A DNA stretch of 64,000 nt, taken from NCBI RefSeq assembly GCF_900099825.1, contig NZ_LT629693.1, positions 5,529,001 through 5,593,000 on the forward strand. The letters are read 5' to 3'. Below are positions 38,907-47,998 of the stretch, in pieces. This DNA comes from Bradyrhizobium ottawaense (GTDB lineage: Bacteria > Pseudomonadota > Alphaproteobacteria > Rhizobiales > Xanthobacteraceae). The notes beneath the pieces are model-generated. The model saw nothing but the letters and a program-made list of their open reading frames with translations, did not search any database and was not told the origin of the DNA. Position numbers and translations under genes: made by a program. Each line of letters starts with the position of its first letter. Position 1 is the stretch's first letter.

Positions 38907-40742
38907 CTAAATCACCAACAGCGCCGCCGTCGCTTCATCCAGCCACAGCTTCGTCGCGTTGTCGTCGAGATGCGGGCGCACCTCGCGGTTAACGCGGCTG
39001 TGGTAGTCGTTGAGCCATTTCAGTTCCGTCGGGCTCAACATCGCCACGTCGATCAGGCGGCGATCGATCGGCGCCAGGGTCAGCGTCTCGAAGGCGTTCA
39101 CCGGCTTCTCGGCACCGACGATATCGGCGCCGACGACGAGTTCCAGGTTCTCGATCCGGATGCCGTAGGCGTCGGTCTTGTAGTAGCCGGGCTCGTTCGA
39201 CAGGATCATGCCGCGCTTCAGCGGCGTGGTGCCGAGTTTCGAAATCCGCGCCGGGCCTTCGTGGACCGACAGATAGCTGCCGACGCCGTGGCCGGTGCCG
39301 TGTTCGAAATCGAGGCCGGCCTGCCAGAGATGTTGCCGCGCGAAACTGTCGAGTTGCGCGCCGGTGGTGCCGTCGGGGAAAACCGCGCGCGCAATCGCGA
39401 TATGGCCGCGCAGCACGCGGGTGAAACGGTCGCGCATCTCTTCGGTCGGTTCGCCGATCGCGATGGTGCGGGTGACGTCGGTGGTGCCGTCTTCATATTG
39501 CGCGCCGGAATCGATCAGCAGCAGATCGCCGGAGACAATCCGCCGGTTGCTCTTGCGGGTGACGCGGTAATGCACGATGGCGCCGTTCGGCCCGGTACCG
39601 GCGATGGTGGGGAAAGAAACATCCTTCAGCGCGCAGGTCTGGCGGCGAAAGGTTTCCAGCGCCTCGACGGTGTCGATTTCGGTCAGCGCGCCCGAGGGCG
39701 CCTCGCGGTCGATCCAGGCGAGGAACCGCACCAGCGCCACCGCGTCGCGCTGGTGCGCGGTGCGTGTGCCCTCGATCTCGGTGAGGTTCTTCACCGCCTT
39801 CAACAGGCTGACCGGATCGTTGCCGCGCACCGGCTTGCCGCCGGCGGCCGCAATCAGGCGGCTCAGCGCATCGGCCGCGGTGGCGGTGTCGAGCGCGATG
39901 GCCGCGCCGCGTCTGGCGAGCTCCATCAGCGCCGGCGTCAGCGCCTCGGGGTCGCGGACGTCGGCGGACTGTTCGAGATGATGGCGCGACAGGTTCGACA
40001 GCTTGCGGTGATCGACGAACACGGTGGGGCGGCCTTCCTTCGGCACCAGCGCATAGGACAGGGGCAGCGGCGTATGCGAGACGTCGGCGCCGCGGATGTT
40101 GAAGGTCCAGGCCACCGCGTGACTGTCCGACAGTACCAGCGCATCGACGCCGAGCTTGTTGATCTCCAGCCGGATCCGCTTGAGCTTCTCGGCTTCGATC
40201 TCGCCGGAAAACTGCGTGCCGTGGATGGCGACCGGGCCGAGCGGCGGGGCCGGTCGCTCGGTCCAGACCTGGTCGAGCGGGTTGGTCTCCACCGCCACCA
40301 GTTCCGCGCCGGCCTTGGCGCAGGCGGCGGCGAGGCGTTCGGCTGCCGCCGAAGTGTGCAGCCAAGGGTCAAAACCGAGGCGGTCGCCGGCCGAAAGGTG
40401 CCGCCCCAGCCAGTGTTCCGGCGGCGGATCGACCAGCGGTTCGATATGCCAGGCCTTGCGGTCGACCTGTTTGGCGGCCTGCAACGTGTATCGGCCGTCG
40501 ACGAATACCGCCGCCTCATGGGCGAGGGCGATGGCAAGGCCGGCCGAGCCGGTGAAGCCGGTCAGCCAGGCCAGCCGCTCTTCCGAGGGCGCTACATATT
40601 CATTCTGCTGCTGATCGGCGCGGGGAATCACGAATCCCGTCAGCTTCCGGCGCGCCAGCTCCTCGCGGAAGGCGGCCAGCCGCGCGCTCAGCGCCACGCC
40701 GCTTTCGGGCTCTTCGAATGTCTGGAAATGGGCTTCGAACAT
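38907..40742 (-). CDS. pepP: M24 family Xaa-Pro aminopeptidase
   Basis: 611 aa with two N-terminal creatinase-type domains and a C-terminal pita-bread peptidase domain, the three-domain eukaryote-like aminopeptidase P layout. Metal ligands: LLIDSGAQYEDGTTDVTRT (two Asp), GTGHGVGSYLSVHEGP (His), ILSNEPGYY (Glu) and RIENLELV (Glu). Removes N-terminal residues that precede proline. The stop codon is only 7 bp from the family A repeat that carries the IS481 element, so the insertion just missed this gene. Confidence 0.93.
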   Translation of the reverse strand: MFEAHFQTFEEPESGVALSARLAAFREELARRKLTGFVIPRADQQQNEYVAPSEERLAWLTGFTGSAGLAIALAHEAAVFVDGRYTLQAAKQVDRKAWHIEPLVDPPPEHWLGRHLSAGDRLGFDPWLHTSAAAERLAAACAKAGAELVAVETNPLDQVWTERPAPPLGPVAIHGTQFSGEIEAEKLKRIRLEINKLGVDALVLSDSHAVAWTFNIRGADVSHTPLPLSYALVPKEGRPTVFVDHRKLSNLSRHHLEQSADVRDPEALTPALMELARRGAAIALDTATAADALSRLIAAAGGKPVRGNDPVSLLKAVKNLTEIEGTRTAHQRDAVALVRFLAWIDREAPSGALTEIDTVEALETFRRQTCALKDVSFPTIAGTGPNGAIVHYRVTRKSNRRIVSGDLLLIDSGAQYEDGTTDVTRTIAIGEPTEEMRDRFTRVLRGHIAIARAVFPDGTTGAQLDSFARQHLWQAGLDFEHGTGHGVGSYLSVHEGPARISKLGTTPLKRGMILSNEPGYYKTDAYGIRIENLELVVGADIVGAEKPVNAFETLTLAPIDRRLIDVAMLSPTELKWLNDYHSRVNREVRPHLDDNATKLWLDEATAALLVI

Positions 40743-40930
40743 GGCCTGAACACTCTAGGGGTGGGGGGAGCGGTCCGCAATCCGATCCAGATCAACTCGA
40801 TCTGGCATAATCTATGCTTGAATTTTGTGGTCCGCGTTAGATCGGACGGAACGGGTTGCGGTGCAAGCCGTTCGTCTAGGGTACAGGGGGGCTCCAGGAG
40901 TGTCTCAACTCAACGAAGAGGGGATACACG

Positions 40931-41119
40931 ATGCCTGCTTTCACGTTTGAGAAGATTTCGCCGCCGGTCCACCGCGCTCCGATTCCGCCGATTGCGAACA
41001 AGAAGCAGCGTGGGGTCATCGTCCAGATGCTGGACCGGTTTGTCGAGGCCCGCGTCAAGCGCGGCGTGCCCGATGATAAAAGCGTGCTCGCCCGCAATCC
41101 CCACCGACCTCCCGATTAG
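40931..41119 (+). CDS. Conserved-looking small protein
   Basis: 62 aa from ATG 40931 with GAGGGG nine bases upstream. MPAFTFEKISPPVHRAPIPP is proline-rich and extended; a basic amphipathic segment, RGVIVQMLDRFVEARVKRG, follows. No family name can be given. A good ribosome-binding site and a terminator just downstream support a real, separately transcribed gene. The stop codon lies in the loop of a hairpin (41108-41126). Confidence 0.72.
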   Translation: MPAFTFEKISPPVHRAPIPPIANKKQRGVIVQMLDRFVEARVKRGVPDDKSVLARNPHRPPD

Positions 41120-41150
41120 CGGGAGGCCAATTTCATCATCTGCGAACGTG

Positions 41151-41182
41151 CGGGTCCGGTTCATGCCGGACCCGTTTCGTTT
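41151..41182 (+). terminator. Intrinsic terminator after the 62-aa gene
   Basis: Nine-base stem CGGGTCCGG / CCGGACCCG, loop TTCATG, then TTTCGTTT. It lies between the small gene and the convergent prmA. A second hairpin, CCTCCCG-attag-CGGGAGG, precedes it at 41108-41126. Confidence 0.85.
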
Positions 41183-41195
41183 AGGCCCGGCGCAG

Positions 41196-42089
41196 TCATT
41201 TGACACGGCGCAGCAGCAGGCTGCTCCAGCCATCGATGCGCAGATGCCGCAGCGGGACCAGTCCCCGGGCACGGTACGCGGCGATGACGGCGGGCGCCTG
41301 ATGCGTCAGCAGGCCCGACAGGATCACCAGCGCCGACGGCGCCAGATGCCGCGCCATCGGCGTCGCCAATTGCCGTAGCGGGTTGGCGAGGATGTTCGCC
41401 AGCACCAGGTCGAACGGACCGCGTTGCGCGAATTCGGGTGCAGCGAATCCGGTGGCGTGGATCATCTGCACGAGATGGCCGGTCCGGTTCGCCCGCGCAT
41501 TCTCGCGTGCGACAACAACCGAGAGCGGGTCGATATCGCTCGCCAGAACGCCCTCCTGCAGCGCCTTGGCCGCAGCAATCGCCAGCACGCCGGTGCCGGT
41601 GCCGAGATCGAGCACGCGCCGCGGACGCCAGGCCTTCAGCACATGGTCGAGCAGCAGCAGGCAGCCCCGCGTGGTGCCGTGATGGCCGGTGCCGAACGCC
41701 AGCGCCGCCTCGATCTCGATGCCGAGCTTGTTGGGCGCGATGCGGTCGCGGTCGTGCTGGCCGTGGACGACGAAGCGGCCGGCCGGGACCGGGACCAGAT
41801 CTTCCAGGGTTGCCTTGACCCAGTCCCTGGCTTCGACCGTGTCGAAAACGATGCCGCCTGCGGCCTCGGCACCGGCGGCGTTGGCCACGAGTTCGCGCAC
41901 CAAAACCTGGTCGGGCGGATCGGCGAAATAGGCCGTAACGTCCCAGCGCCCCTCCGGCCGCTCGAACGCGGCGATTGCGGCTTGGCCTTCAAAAAAAATT
42001 TCAGTGAGGACGTCGACCACGCGTTTGGCGGTGGATTCGTCCCCGATCGCAAAGCCGGCGCGATGGGTGGGAGGGGTGGTGTAAGTCAT
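41196..42089 (-). CDS. prmA: Ribosomal protein L11 methyltransferase
   Basis: 297 aa from ATG 42089 (MTYTTPPTHRAGFAI). The SAM-binding motif VLDLGTGTGVLAIAAAKAL and the PrmA-typical LAFGTGHHGTTRGCLLLLD precede DIDPLSVVVARENARANR and DLVLANILANPL, the NPPF-like catalytic region. The N-terminal L11-recognition domain is present. Methylates ribosomal protein L11. Confidence 0.93.
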   Translation of the reverse strand: MTYTTPPTHRAGFAIGDESTAKRVVDVLTEIFFEGQAAIAAFERPEGRWDVTAYFADPPDQVLVRELVANAAGAEAAGGIVFDTVEARDWVKATLEDLVPVPAGRFVVHGQHDRDRIAPNKLGIEIEAALAFGTGHHGTTRGCLLLLDHVLKAWRPRRVLDLGTGTGVLAIAAAKALQEGVLASDIDPLSVVVARENARANRTGHLVQMIHATGFAAPEFAQRGPFDLVLANILANPLRQLATPMARHLAPSALVILSGLLTHQAPAVIAAYRARGLVPLRHLRIDGWSSLLLRRVK

Positions 42090-42152
42090 TGGAAAACCGA
42101 AAAAAAGTGGAACCGAGATGGAACCGGGAGGGAACCCAAGCAGGCCGTTTGT

Positions 42153-42164
42153 CTCAAATTTGAG
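42153..42164. promoter_or_regulatory. Perfect 12-bp palindrome between prmA and the pilin gene
   Basis: CTCAAATTTGAG in the 212-bp divergent intergenic region, followed by CAAATTTCA. It could be an operator for either gene; no regulator is identified. Confidence 0.3.
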
Positions 42165-42301
42165 CAAATTTCATTTCGCAATATCCCGAAAAGTTACATG
42201 TGCGCCGTTATAGCAACCTTAGATTTCTGGCCGTAGTTTCACGTGCGGAACTTAGGGAACCCTCTGTTCCGAGGCACAAAAAACCGAGGTCGGAACCAGC
42301 C

Positions 42302-42466
42302 ATGAAGTCGCTCATTTTGTCTTTCCTCAAGAACGAATCCGGTGCCACGGCCATCGAGTATGGCCTGATTGCAGCCGGCATCGCCATTGCCATCATCACC
42401 GCCGTCAAAGGCGTCGGCACCTCGCTGAGCACAACCTTTGACAGCATCAGCACCTCACTGAAATAA
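42302..42466 (+). CDS. Flp/Fap-type pilin
   Basis: 54 aa from ATG 42302, preceded by GAGG. A short basic leader MKSLILSFLKNESG is followed by the pilin-defining ATAIEYGLIAAGIAIAIIT, with the Glu-Tyr pair after the prepilin-peptidase Gly. It ends TTFDSISTSLK. Subunit of thin tight-adherence (Tad) pili. No cpa/tad secretion genes are nearby, so it depends on a locus elsewhere. Confidence 0.93.
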   Translation: MKSLILSFLKNESGATAIEYGLIAAGIAIAIITAVKGVGTSLSTTFDSISTSLK

Positions 42467-42488
42467 ACGCATCATTTCGAGACATTCC

Positions 42489-42518
42489 AGAGACCGGACG
42501 CGGCAGCGCCCGGTCTCT
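42489..42518 (+). terminator. Probable terminator after the pilin gene
   Basis: Nine-base stem AGAGACCGG / CCGGTCTCT with a 12-base loop, 22 bases after the pilin stop. Only a weak T tract follows (TTGC), so efficiency is uncertain. Confidence 0.6.
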
Positions 42519-42550
42519 TGCTGACAGCCTGTCGGCCGCTCATACAGGGG

Positions 42551-42673
42551 TTATTCACAGGCTTATACACCAAGGCTCCCCAGGCTCTCGCGCCGGCTTT
42601 CCCGCCCCTGCTACCGCCTTGTCCACAGCGTCTTCGAGCGCTTTTCCACACTCCATCCCCGGGATCATCCACA
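42551..42673 (+). promoter_or_regulatory. Cluster of DnaA-box-like 9-mers
   Basis: Five sites in one orientation within 123 bp: TTATTCACA (42551, full match to TTATNCACA), TTATACACC (42563), TTGTCCACA (42619), TTTTCCACA (42642) and TCATCCACA (42665). The last four each have one mismatch. It occupies the 250-bp gene-free gap between the pilin gene and a convergent binding-protein gene. Confidence 0.45.
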
Positions 42674-42716
42674 GCCGCCCGCGCAGTGCCGGCCGGGCCA
42701 AGACCCTATTCGATCC

Positions 42717-43715
42717 CTATTCGATCACCTGATCGGCGAGGACCAGCAGGCTTGGCGGAATGGTCAGCCCCAGCGCGCGGGCGGTCCTGAGGTTCACGTT
42801 CAACTCGAATTTGGTCGGGAGCTGAATCGGCAGATCACCGGGCTTCTCGCCTTTCAGGATGCGGTCGACATAGCCGGCAGCGCGGCGGAACAGGTCGCCA
42901 AGGTCCGCGCCATAGCTGAACAGGGCGCCGGCCCGGGCGATGTCGCCGTACTCGCCTATGACGGCGATGCGGCCATTCAGCCCGGCCTTGCAGATGTCAT
43001 CCCCGAGCGCGGCCGTCAGGAAGTCGCGGATCACGATCATGGCGGTGCCGCCCTTGTCGGCGAGCTTGCGAAACTGCTCGGCGACCGGCGCGGTTTGCGA
43101 CGGATCCAGCCCCAGTTGTACCGGTTCGATCCCCTGTTTGCGTGCGTCCTCCATGGTCCGCTCGCCCCAGGCGCGGAACATCGGGTCGGTTGCATTGTGC
43201 ATCACGCCCAGGGTCTTCAGGCCAGGTAGAATCTCCTTCAGCATCTCGATGCGCTTGGCGGACATCTCTTCGCCAAAGGCCGAGAAGCCGGTCAGGCTGC
43301 CGCCGGGATGGGCGAGGCTTGAAAACAACCCGGGCTCGCTTTGCGTGGCCGGCAGCGCGACCGCGACCACGGGGATATCGGTCTTGCGAACAAGGGCGCG
43401 AGACACCGCAGGGCCCGGCGAAAGGAAGACGTCGACCGGCAGGGCCACCAATTCGGCGATCAGGGCGTGACCACGGTTGACGTCGCCGTCCGCGTTGCGA
43501 GTTTCAAGGATGATCGTGCTGCCCTCGGTGTAGCCGAGTGTTTTGAGGACTTCTCGAAACGGTAAAATGGCTCTGTCGTCTACGGCGGACGAAGCCAGCC
43601 CCACAAAGCCGACACGCGGCACGCGCCGGGTGCCCGATTCTCGTTGAGCTCGCGCTCCGAACGGCCACGCCGTTGCTGCGCCGCCAAGTATCGCTATGAA
43701 ATCGCGCCTTCGCAT
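42717..43715 (-). CDS. ABC transporter substrate-binding protein (TrpX/YnpA type)
   Basis: 332 aa. The twin-arginine-like start MRRRDFIAILGGAATAWPFGARAQ indicates export. The mature part (RVGFVGLASSAVDDRAILPFREVLKTLGYTEGSTI) matches ABC_sub_bind proteins, which are very numerous in Bradyrhizobium. VDVFLSPGPAVSRALVRKTDIPVV and GLKTLGVMHN are characteristic. The ligand is unknown, and there is no permease or ATPase nearby. Confidence 0.88.
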   Translation of the reverse strand: MRRRDFIAILGGAATAWPFGARAQRESGTRRVPRVGFVGLASSAVDDRAILPFREVLKTLGYTEGSTIILETRNADGDVNRGHALIAELVALPVDVFLSPGPAVSRALVRKTDIPVVAVALPATQSEPGLFSSLAHPGGSLTGFSAFGEEMSAKRIEMLKEILPGLKTLGVMHNATDPMFRAWGERTMEDARKQGIEPVQLGLDPSQTAPVAEQFRKLADKGGTAMIVIRDFLTAALGDDICKAGLNGRIAVIGEYGDIARAGALFSYGADLGDLFRRAAGYVDRILKGEKPGDLPIQLPTKFELNVNLRTARALGLTIPPSLLVLADQVIE

Positions 43716-43778
43716 TCGGTCCTGCTAGCTTTGAAAGACTATATCGCCTGAGATCGGATCGACGAAAGGGCGATTGCG

Positions 43779-45380
43779 TCATCCAAACAGCGCCCGGTGA
43801 TCCCCCAAAATCACCCGCGCGGCGTTGTGGCCGGGAGCGCCGGTGACGCCGCCACCGGGATGGGCGCCGGAGCCGCAGTGGTAGAGGCCCTTCAGCGGCC
43901 CGCGATAGTCCGCATGGCCCAGCATCGGCCGCGCCGAGAACAATTGATTGAGCGTCAGCGCGCCGTGAAAGATGTCGCCGCCGAGCAGGCCGAACTGCCG
44001 CTCCAGATCGAGCGGCGACAGGATCTGGCGCCCGATCACGCTCGCCGCAAAGCCCGGCGCGTATCTGTCGACGGTAGCTATCATGAGATCGGCGACCTCC
44101 TCGCGGTGGTCGTCCCATGATTTTCCGTCCGGCAATTCCGGCGCGACATGCTGGCAGAACAGGCTCGCGACATGCTGTCCTGCGGGCGCGAGCGAGTCGT
44201 CGAGGGTCGAGGGGATCAGTACCTCGACCACGGGCTCGCGGCTCCAGCCATGGCTGCGGGCATCCTGCCAGGCGCGATCCATATAGGGGAGACTCGGTGC
44301 GAGGATGATGCCGGCGGTGAGATGATCGCCCATGCCTGATAGCGCCGAGAAGGAGGGCAGTGCGCTGAGCGCGACATTCATGCGGAACGTTCCGGAGCCG
44401 TTGCGCCAGCGTCCGATACGGTCGAGAAATTCCGGCGTCAGCGCGCCCGGCGGCATCAGCCGCGTGTACAGCAATTTCGGATTGACGCCGGATGCCACAT
44501 ATTTCGCGCGGATGGTTGTGCCGTTGTCGAGCACGACGCCGACCGCGCGGCCGCGCTCGACGATCACTTCGCGCACACCGGCGTCGGTTTCGATCTCGGC
44601 GCCATGGCCGCGCGCGGCACGCGCCATCGCCTGCGTGATTGCGCCCATGCCGCCGATGGCGTGGCCCCAGACGCCTTTCTTGCCGTTCACTTCGCCGAAG
44701 GCGTGGTGCAGCATCACATAGGCGGAGCCTGCGGCATACGGACTCGCATAGTTGCCGACAATGGCGTCGAAGCCGAACAGCGCCTTGACCAGATCGCTTT
44801 CAAAGCGATCGTCAAGCATCTCGCCGGCCGAGCAGGTGAACAGATCGAGCAGGTTGCGCTGGGCTTCCAGCCGCAGTGTTCGCAGAATGTTGGCGGTGCC
44901 GAGCGCGTTGACGGCCTCGCGAATGGCGCCGACGCCAAGGCCTTCGACGATGTTCGGCGGCGCGCGCAGCACGAATTGCCGCAGCACGTCGGCGATGGTC
45001 TCCAACTCGCGCGAGAACGTCTCGATACGGTCGGCATCGCGCGGGCTCAGTTTGGCGACCGACGCGCGGGTGCGGCCTTCGCCGGTCAAGAGATAGCTGC
45101 CATCGGGCGCGGGCAGGAAATTCTGGGCGCGGCGCTCGACGATCCGCAGGCCGTGATCGGCCAGTTTCAGGTCGGCGGCGATCTGCGGATTGAGCAGGCT
45201 GACGGTATAGGCCGCTACAGAATTGCGGAAGCCGGGGTGGAATTCCTCGGTGACAGCAGCGCCGCCGACCGCCTTGCGGCGCTCGACCACCTTCACGCGC
45301 AGCCCGGCCATCGCGAGATAGGCCGCACAAGTGAGGCCGTTATGCCCCGCACCGATAATGACGACGTCCGCTTCGTTCAT
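43779..45380 (-). CDS. Phytoene-dehydrogenase-like FAD oxidoreductase
   Basis: 533 aa. The N-terminal FAD-binding loop DVVIIGAGHNGLTCAAYLAMAG leads to VVERRKAVGGAAVTEEFHPGFR. The C-terminal part has PMLGHADYRGPLKGLYHCGSGAHPGGGVTGAPGHNAA, the second FAD contact, as in CrtI/PYROXD2-like amine or carotenoid oxidoreductases. No carotenoid genes are near, so the substrate is unknown. Standalone gene, divergent from the spermidine-synthase-like gene. Confidence 0.88.
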   Translation of the reverse strand: MNEADVVIIGAGHNGLTCAAYLAMAGLRVKVVERRKAVGGAAVTEEFHPGFRNSVAAYTVSLLNPQIAADLKLADHGLRIVERRAQNFLPAPDGSYLLTGEGRTRASVAKLSPRDADRIETFSRELETIADVLRQFVLRAPPNIVEGLGVGAIREAVNALGTANILRTLRLEAQRNLLDLFTCSAGEMLDDRFESDLVKALFGFDAIVGNYASPYAAGSAYVMLHHAFGEVNGKKGVWGHAIGGMGAITQAMARAARGHGAEIETDAGVREVIVERGRAVGVVLDNGTTIRAKYVASGVNPKLLYTRLMPPGALTPEFLDRIGRWRNGSGTFRMNVALSALPSFSALSGMGDHLTAGIILAPSLPYMDRAWQDARSHGWSREPVVEVLIPSTLDDSLAPAGQHVASLFCQHVAPELPDGKSWDDHREEVADLMIATVDRYAPGFAASVIGRQILSPLDLERQFGLLGGDIFHGALTLNQLFSARPMLGHADYRGPLKGLYHCGSGAHPGGGVTGAPGHNAARVILGDHRALFG

Positions 45381-45415
45381 GTTCGCTTCAAGAAGGTTTG
45401 ATTAGTGTGGCGCGC

Positions 45416-45499
45416 GTCATTCCGGGATGGTCCGCAGGACCAGACCCGGAATCTCGATGTTCCCCGGCGGTTCGATGCTGTGCATCGCCCCGGAACGAC
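45416..45499. repeat. Palindromic repeat, family B
   Basis: GTCATTCCGGGATGGTCC at the left, CCCCGGAACGAC at the right with one change from the usual GGAATGAC. Lies between two divergent genes, and its presence inflates the apparent reading frame of the downstream gene. Confidence 0.8.
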
Positions 45500-45612
45500 A
45501 CGTCTTATCCCGCATTGCTCGGCAAGTTGCCATATGCTCCACTCAAGGCCTCTGGCACAACCCTGCCAAAATTCCCGCCGCCGGCGCCCGCCGGGTTCTA
45601 GCCGGAGCTTTC

Positions 45613-47895
45613 ATGACTTCTGAGCCATCTGTCGTCACGGACCAGTCGTCCGCCGCGCGAAACCGGCTGATCCTGGTGGTCTATACCGCCGCGATCTTCG
45701 TCAGTGCGCTGCTGCTGTTCTCGGTGCAACCGCTGTTTACCAAGATGGTGCTGCCACGGCTCGGCGGTTCGCCGGCGGTGTGGTCGGTGGCGATGGTGTT
45801 CTTCCAGTCGCTGCTGCTCGGCGGCTACGCCTATGCGCATTTCCTGATGCAGATCAAAAACCGCGCGATTCCGGTGGCGGTTCATCTGGTGCTGCTCGCG
45901 GTCGCGCTGCTGACACTGCCGCTGTCGATCGCAACCGGGTGGGGCGAGCCGCCGACCTCGGGTTACGCGTTCTGGCTGCTCGGCCTGTTTGCGGTCTCGA
46001 TCGGGCTGCCGTTCTTTGCGCTCGCTGCCAACAACCCTCTGCTGCAGGCCTGGTTCGTTCGCACCGGTCATCCCAACGGCCCCGATCCTTATTTCCTCTA
46101 CGCCTCCTCGAACATCGGCAGCTTTCTGGCGCTATTGTCCTATCCGGTGCTGCTGGAGCCGATGTTCACGCTGCGCACGCAAAACCTGATCTGGACCGGC
46201 GGCTATGGGCTGCTGATCGTCCTGATCGCGGCGTGCGGCATCCTGCTGCTGCGCTCGCCGGCCAATGCCGCCGCGTTGAACATGCCGGCCGACGACGCCA
46301 ATGCGCCGGCGCCATCCTGGACGGTGCGCGCGCGCTGGATCTTCCTGGCCGCGGTGCCGTCGGGCCTCCTGATCGCCGTGACCGCGCATATCTCGACCGA
46401 CGTCGCCGCCGCGCCCTTGCTGTGGGTGTTGCCGCTGTCGCTCTATCTGTTGACCTGGGTGCTGGTGTTCCAGTCACGGCCGCTGCTGCCGCACAAGTGG
46501 ATGCTGCTGGCGCAGCCGCTGGCGATCGCCGGCGTGGTGATCCTGCTGGCGGTGGGCGGCGAGCAGAATCTACTGCTGACGCTGGGCGGGCATCAGCTCT
46601 GCTTCTTCGTCATCGCGATGGCCTGCCATGGCGAACTGGCGCGAACCCGGCCGGCGGCGAAATATCTCACCGGCTTCTATGTCGCGCTGTCGTTCGGCGG
46701 CATGGTCGGCGGGTTGTTTGCTGGCCTGATCGCGCCGTTCACCTTCTCCTGGGTCGCCGAATATCCGATCCTGCTGGCACTGGCGGCGTTGTGCCGTCCG
46801 TCCGGGAATGAGCGCCTGCCACGCTGGAGCGCCTGGTACTGGCCATTCCTCGCAGTGCTGGCGGTCGCATTGATCGCGCCGTCCTATTCCACCGGCAAAC
46901 TGTTCAGCTGGATCGATGATCACAGGGTGTGGGTGATCGGCGCGGTCGGCGTGCTCTCGGCGTTGCTGGCGCTCGGCCTCAACGTCAGCCGCTGGAAGAT
47001 TTTTGCCACCGTCGCCGTCGCCCTGCTGCTGCTGCGGGCCTATCCTTCCGACGACGGGCGGGTGGAAACCGTGCGCAGCTTCTTCGGCGTCCACAAGATC
47101 GTGGTGACGCCGAACGGGCAGTATCACGTGCTGATGCACGGCACGACGATACACGGCGCGGAAAAATTCAAGAACGACGACGGCACCCCCGTCACCGGCC
47201 GGCCCGAGGCGATCACCTATTACCACAAGGACGGCGGCATCGGTCAGGCGATCACGGCGGTGCGCGAGCGCAAGGGGGCGCCGCTGCGCGTGGCGGTGAT
47301 CGGGCTCGGGTCGGGCACGCTGACCTGCGCGTCTGAGCCCGGCGAGGACTGGAAGTTTTTCGAGATCGACCAGTCGATGGTCGATACCGCGCGCGATCCG
47401 AAATACTTCACCTATATCCAGAACTGCGAGCCGAACCTGAAGCCCGTGATCGGCGATGCGCGCCTGACGTTTGCGCGGGAGCCCAACGGCATCTACGACC
47501 TGATCATCGTCGACGCCTATTCGTCGGATGCGATCCCGATTCATCTCGCGACCGAAGAGGCGATGGAAATCTATAAGGAAAAGCTGGCGCCGCAGGGCGC
47601 GGTGGTGATGCATGTTTCCAACCGGCATCTGGAACTTGCCAGCGTCATTGTCGGCATTGCCGATGCCAACGAGATGAAGAGCTGGGTCTACAGCGAGGAT
47701 TCCGGCCGCGACAACGAGTACATCTTCTCGACCTCGGTCGTGGTGTCGGCGCGGGAAGAGGCCGATGTCGGCAAGCTGGCGTCGTCGGACGTGTGGGCGC
47801 TGACCGAGGCCGAAGACAACCAGCGGGTCTGGACCGACGACTATTCCAACGTACTCGGTGCGGTCTGGCGGCGGCTGCGCGACGGGGAGCAGTGA
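45613..47895 (+). CDS. Membrane protein fused to spermidine-synthase-like domain
   Basis: 760 aa from ATG 45613 (MTSEPSVVTDQSSAARN). About twelve hydrophobic segments in the first 480 residues (MFS-like, beginning LILVVYTAAIFVSALLLFSVQPLF) precede a Rossmann domain. There RVAVIGLGSGTLTC, KFFEIDQSMVDTA and YDLIIVDAYSSDAIPIHL are visible; the Asp after DLIIV matches the spermidine-synthase catalytic region. These fused MFS/spermidine-synthase proteins are common, but their activity is not established. It differs from the 813-aa protein in the dcw cluster, which has membrane segments on both sides. Confidence 0.85.
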   Translation: MTSEPSVVTDQSSAARNRLILVVYTAAIFVSALLLFSVQPLFTKMVLPRLGGSPAVWSVAMVFFQSLLLGGYAYAHFLMQIKNRAIPVAVHLVLLAVALLTLPLSIATGWGEPPTSGYAFWLLGLFAVSIGLPFFALAANNPLLQAWFVRTGHPNGPDPYFLYASSNIGSFLALLSYPVLLEPMFTLRTQNLIWTGGYGLLIVLIAACGILLLRSPANAAALNMPADDANAPAPSWTVRARWIFLAAVPSGLLIAVTAHISTDVAAAPLLWVLPLSLYLLTWVLVFQSRPLLPHKWMLLAQPLAIAGVVILLAVGGEQNLLLTLGGHQLCFFVIAMACHGELARTRPAAKYLTGFYVALSFGGMVGGLFAGLIAPFTFSWVAEYPILLALAALCRPSGNERLPRWSAWYWPFLAVLAVALIAPSYSTGKLFSWIDDHRVWVIGAVGVLSALLALGLNVSRWKIFATVAVALLLLRAYPSDDGRVETVRSFFGVHKIVVTPNGQYHVLMHGTTIHGAEKFKNDDGTPVTGRPEAITYYHKDGGIGQAITAVRERKGAPLRVAVIGLGSGTLTCASEPGEDWKFFEIDQSMVDTARDPKYFTYIQNCEPNLKPVIGDARLTFAREPNGIYDLIIVDAYSSDAIPIHLATEEAMEIYKEKLAPQGAVVMHVSNRHLELASVIVGIADANEMKSWVYSEDSGRDNEYIFSTSVVVSAREEADVGKLASSDVWALTEAEDNQRVWTDDYSNVLGAVWRRLRDGEQ

Positions 47896-47998
47896 ACGGC
47901 GCAGCCGTTGCAGGCAGCGCGGCCACTGTAAACGGCGTTGCCATTGTACAGGGTGCGCCTATGATTCAGCGGGCCAACCTAACAAACGGAAACCTGCT

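Noticed and set aside
38884..41378. Continuation of the IS481 transposase frame for more than 800 codons
   Set aside because: It is antisense to the well-supported M24 aminopeptidase gene; the openness follows from high G+C codon use on the other strand.
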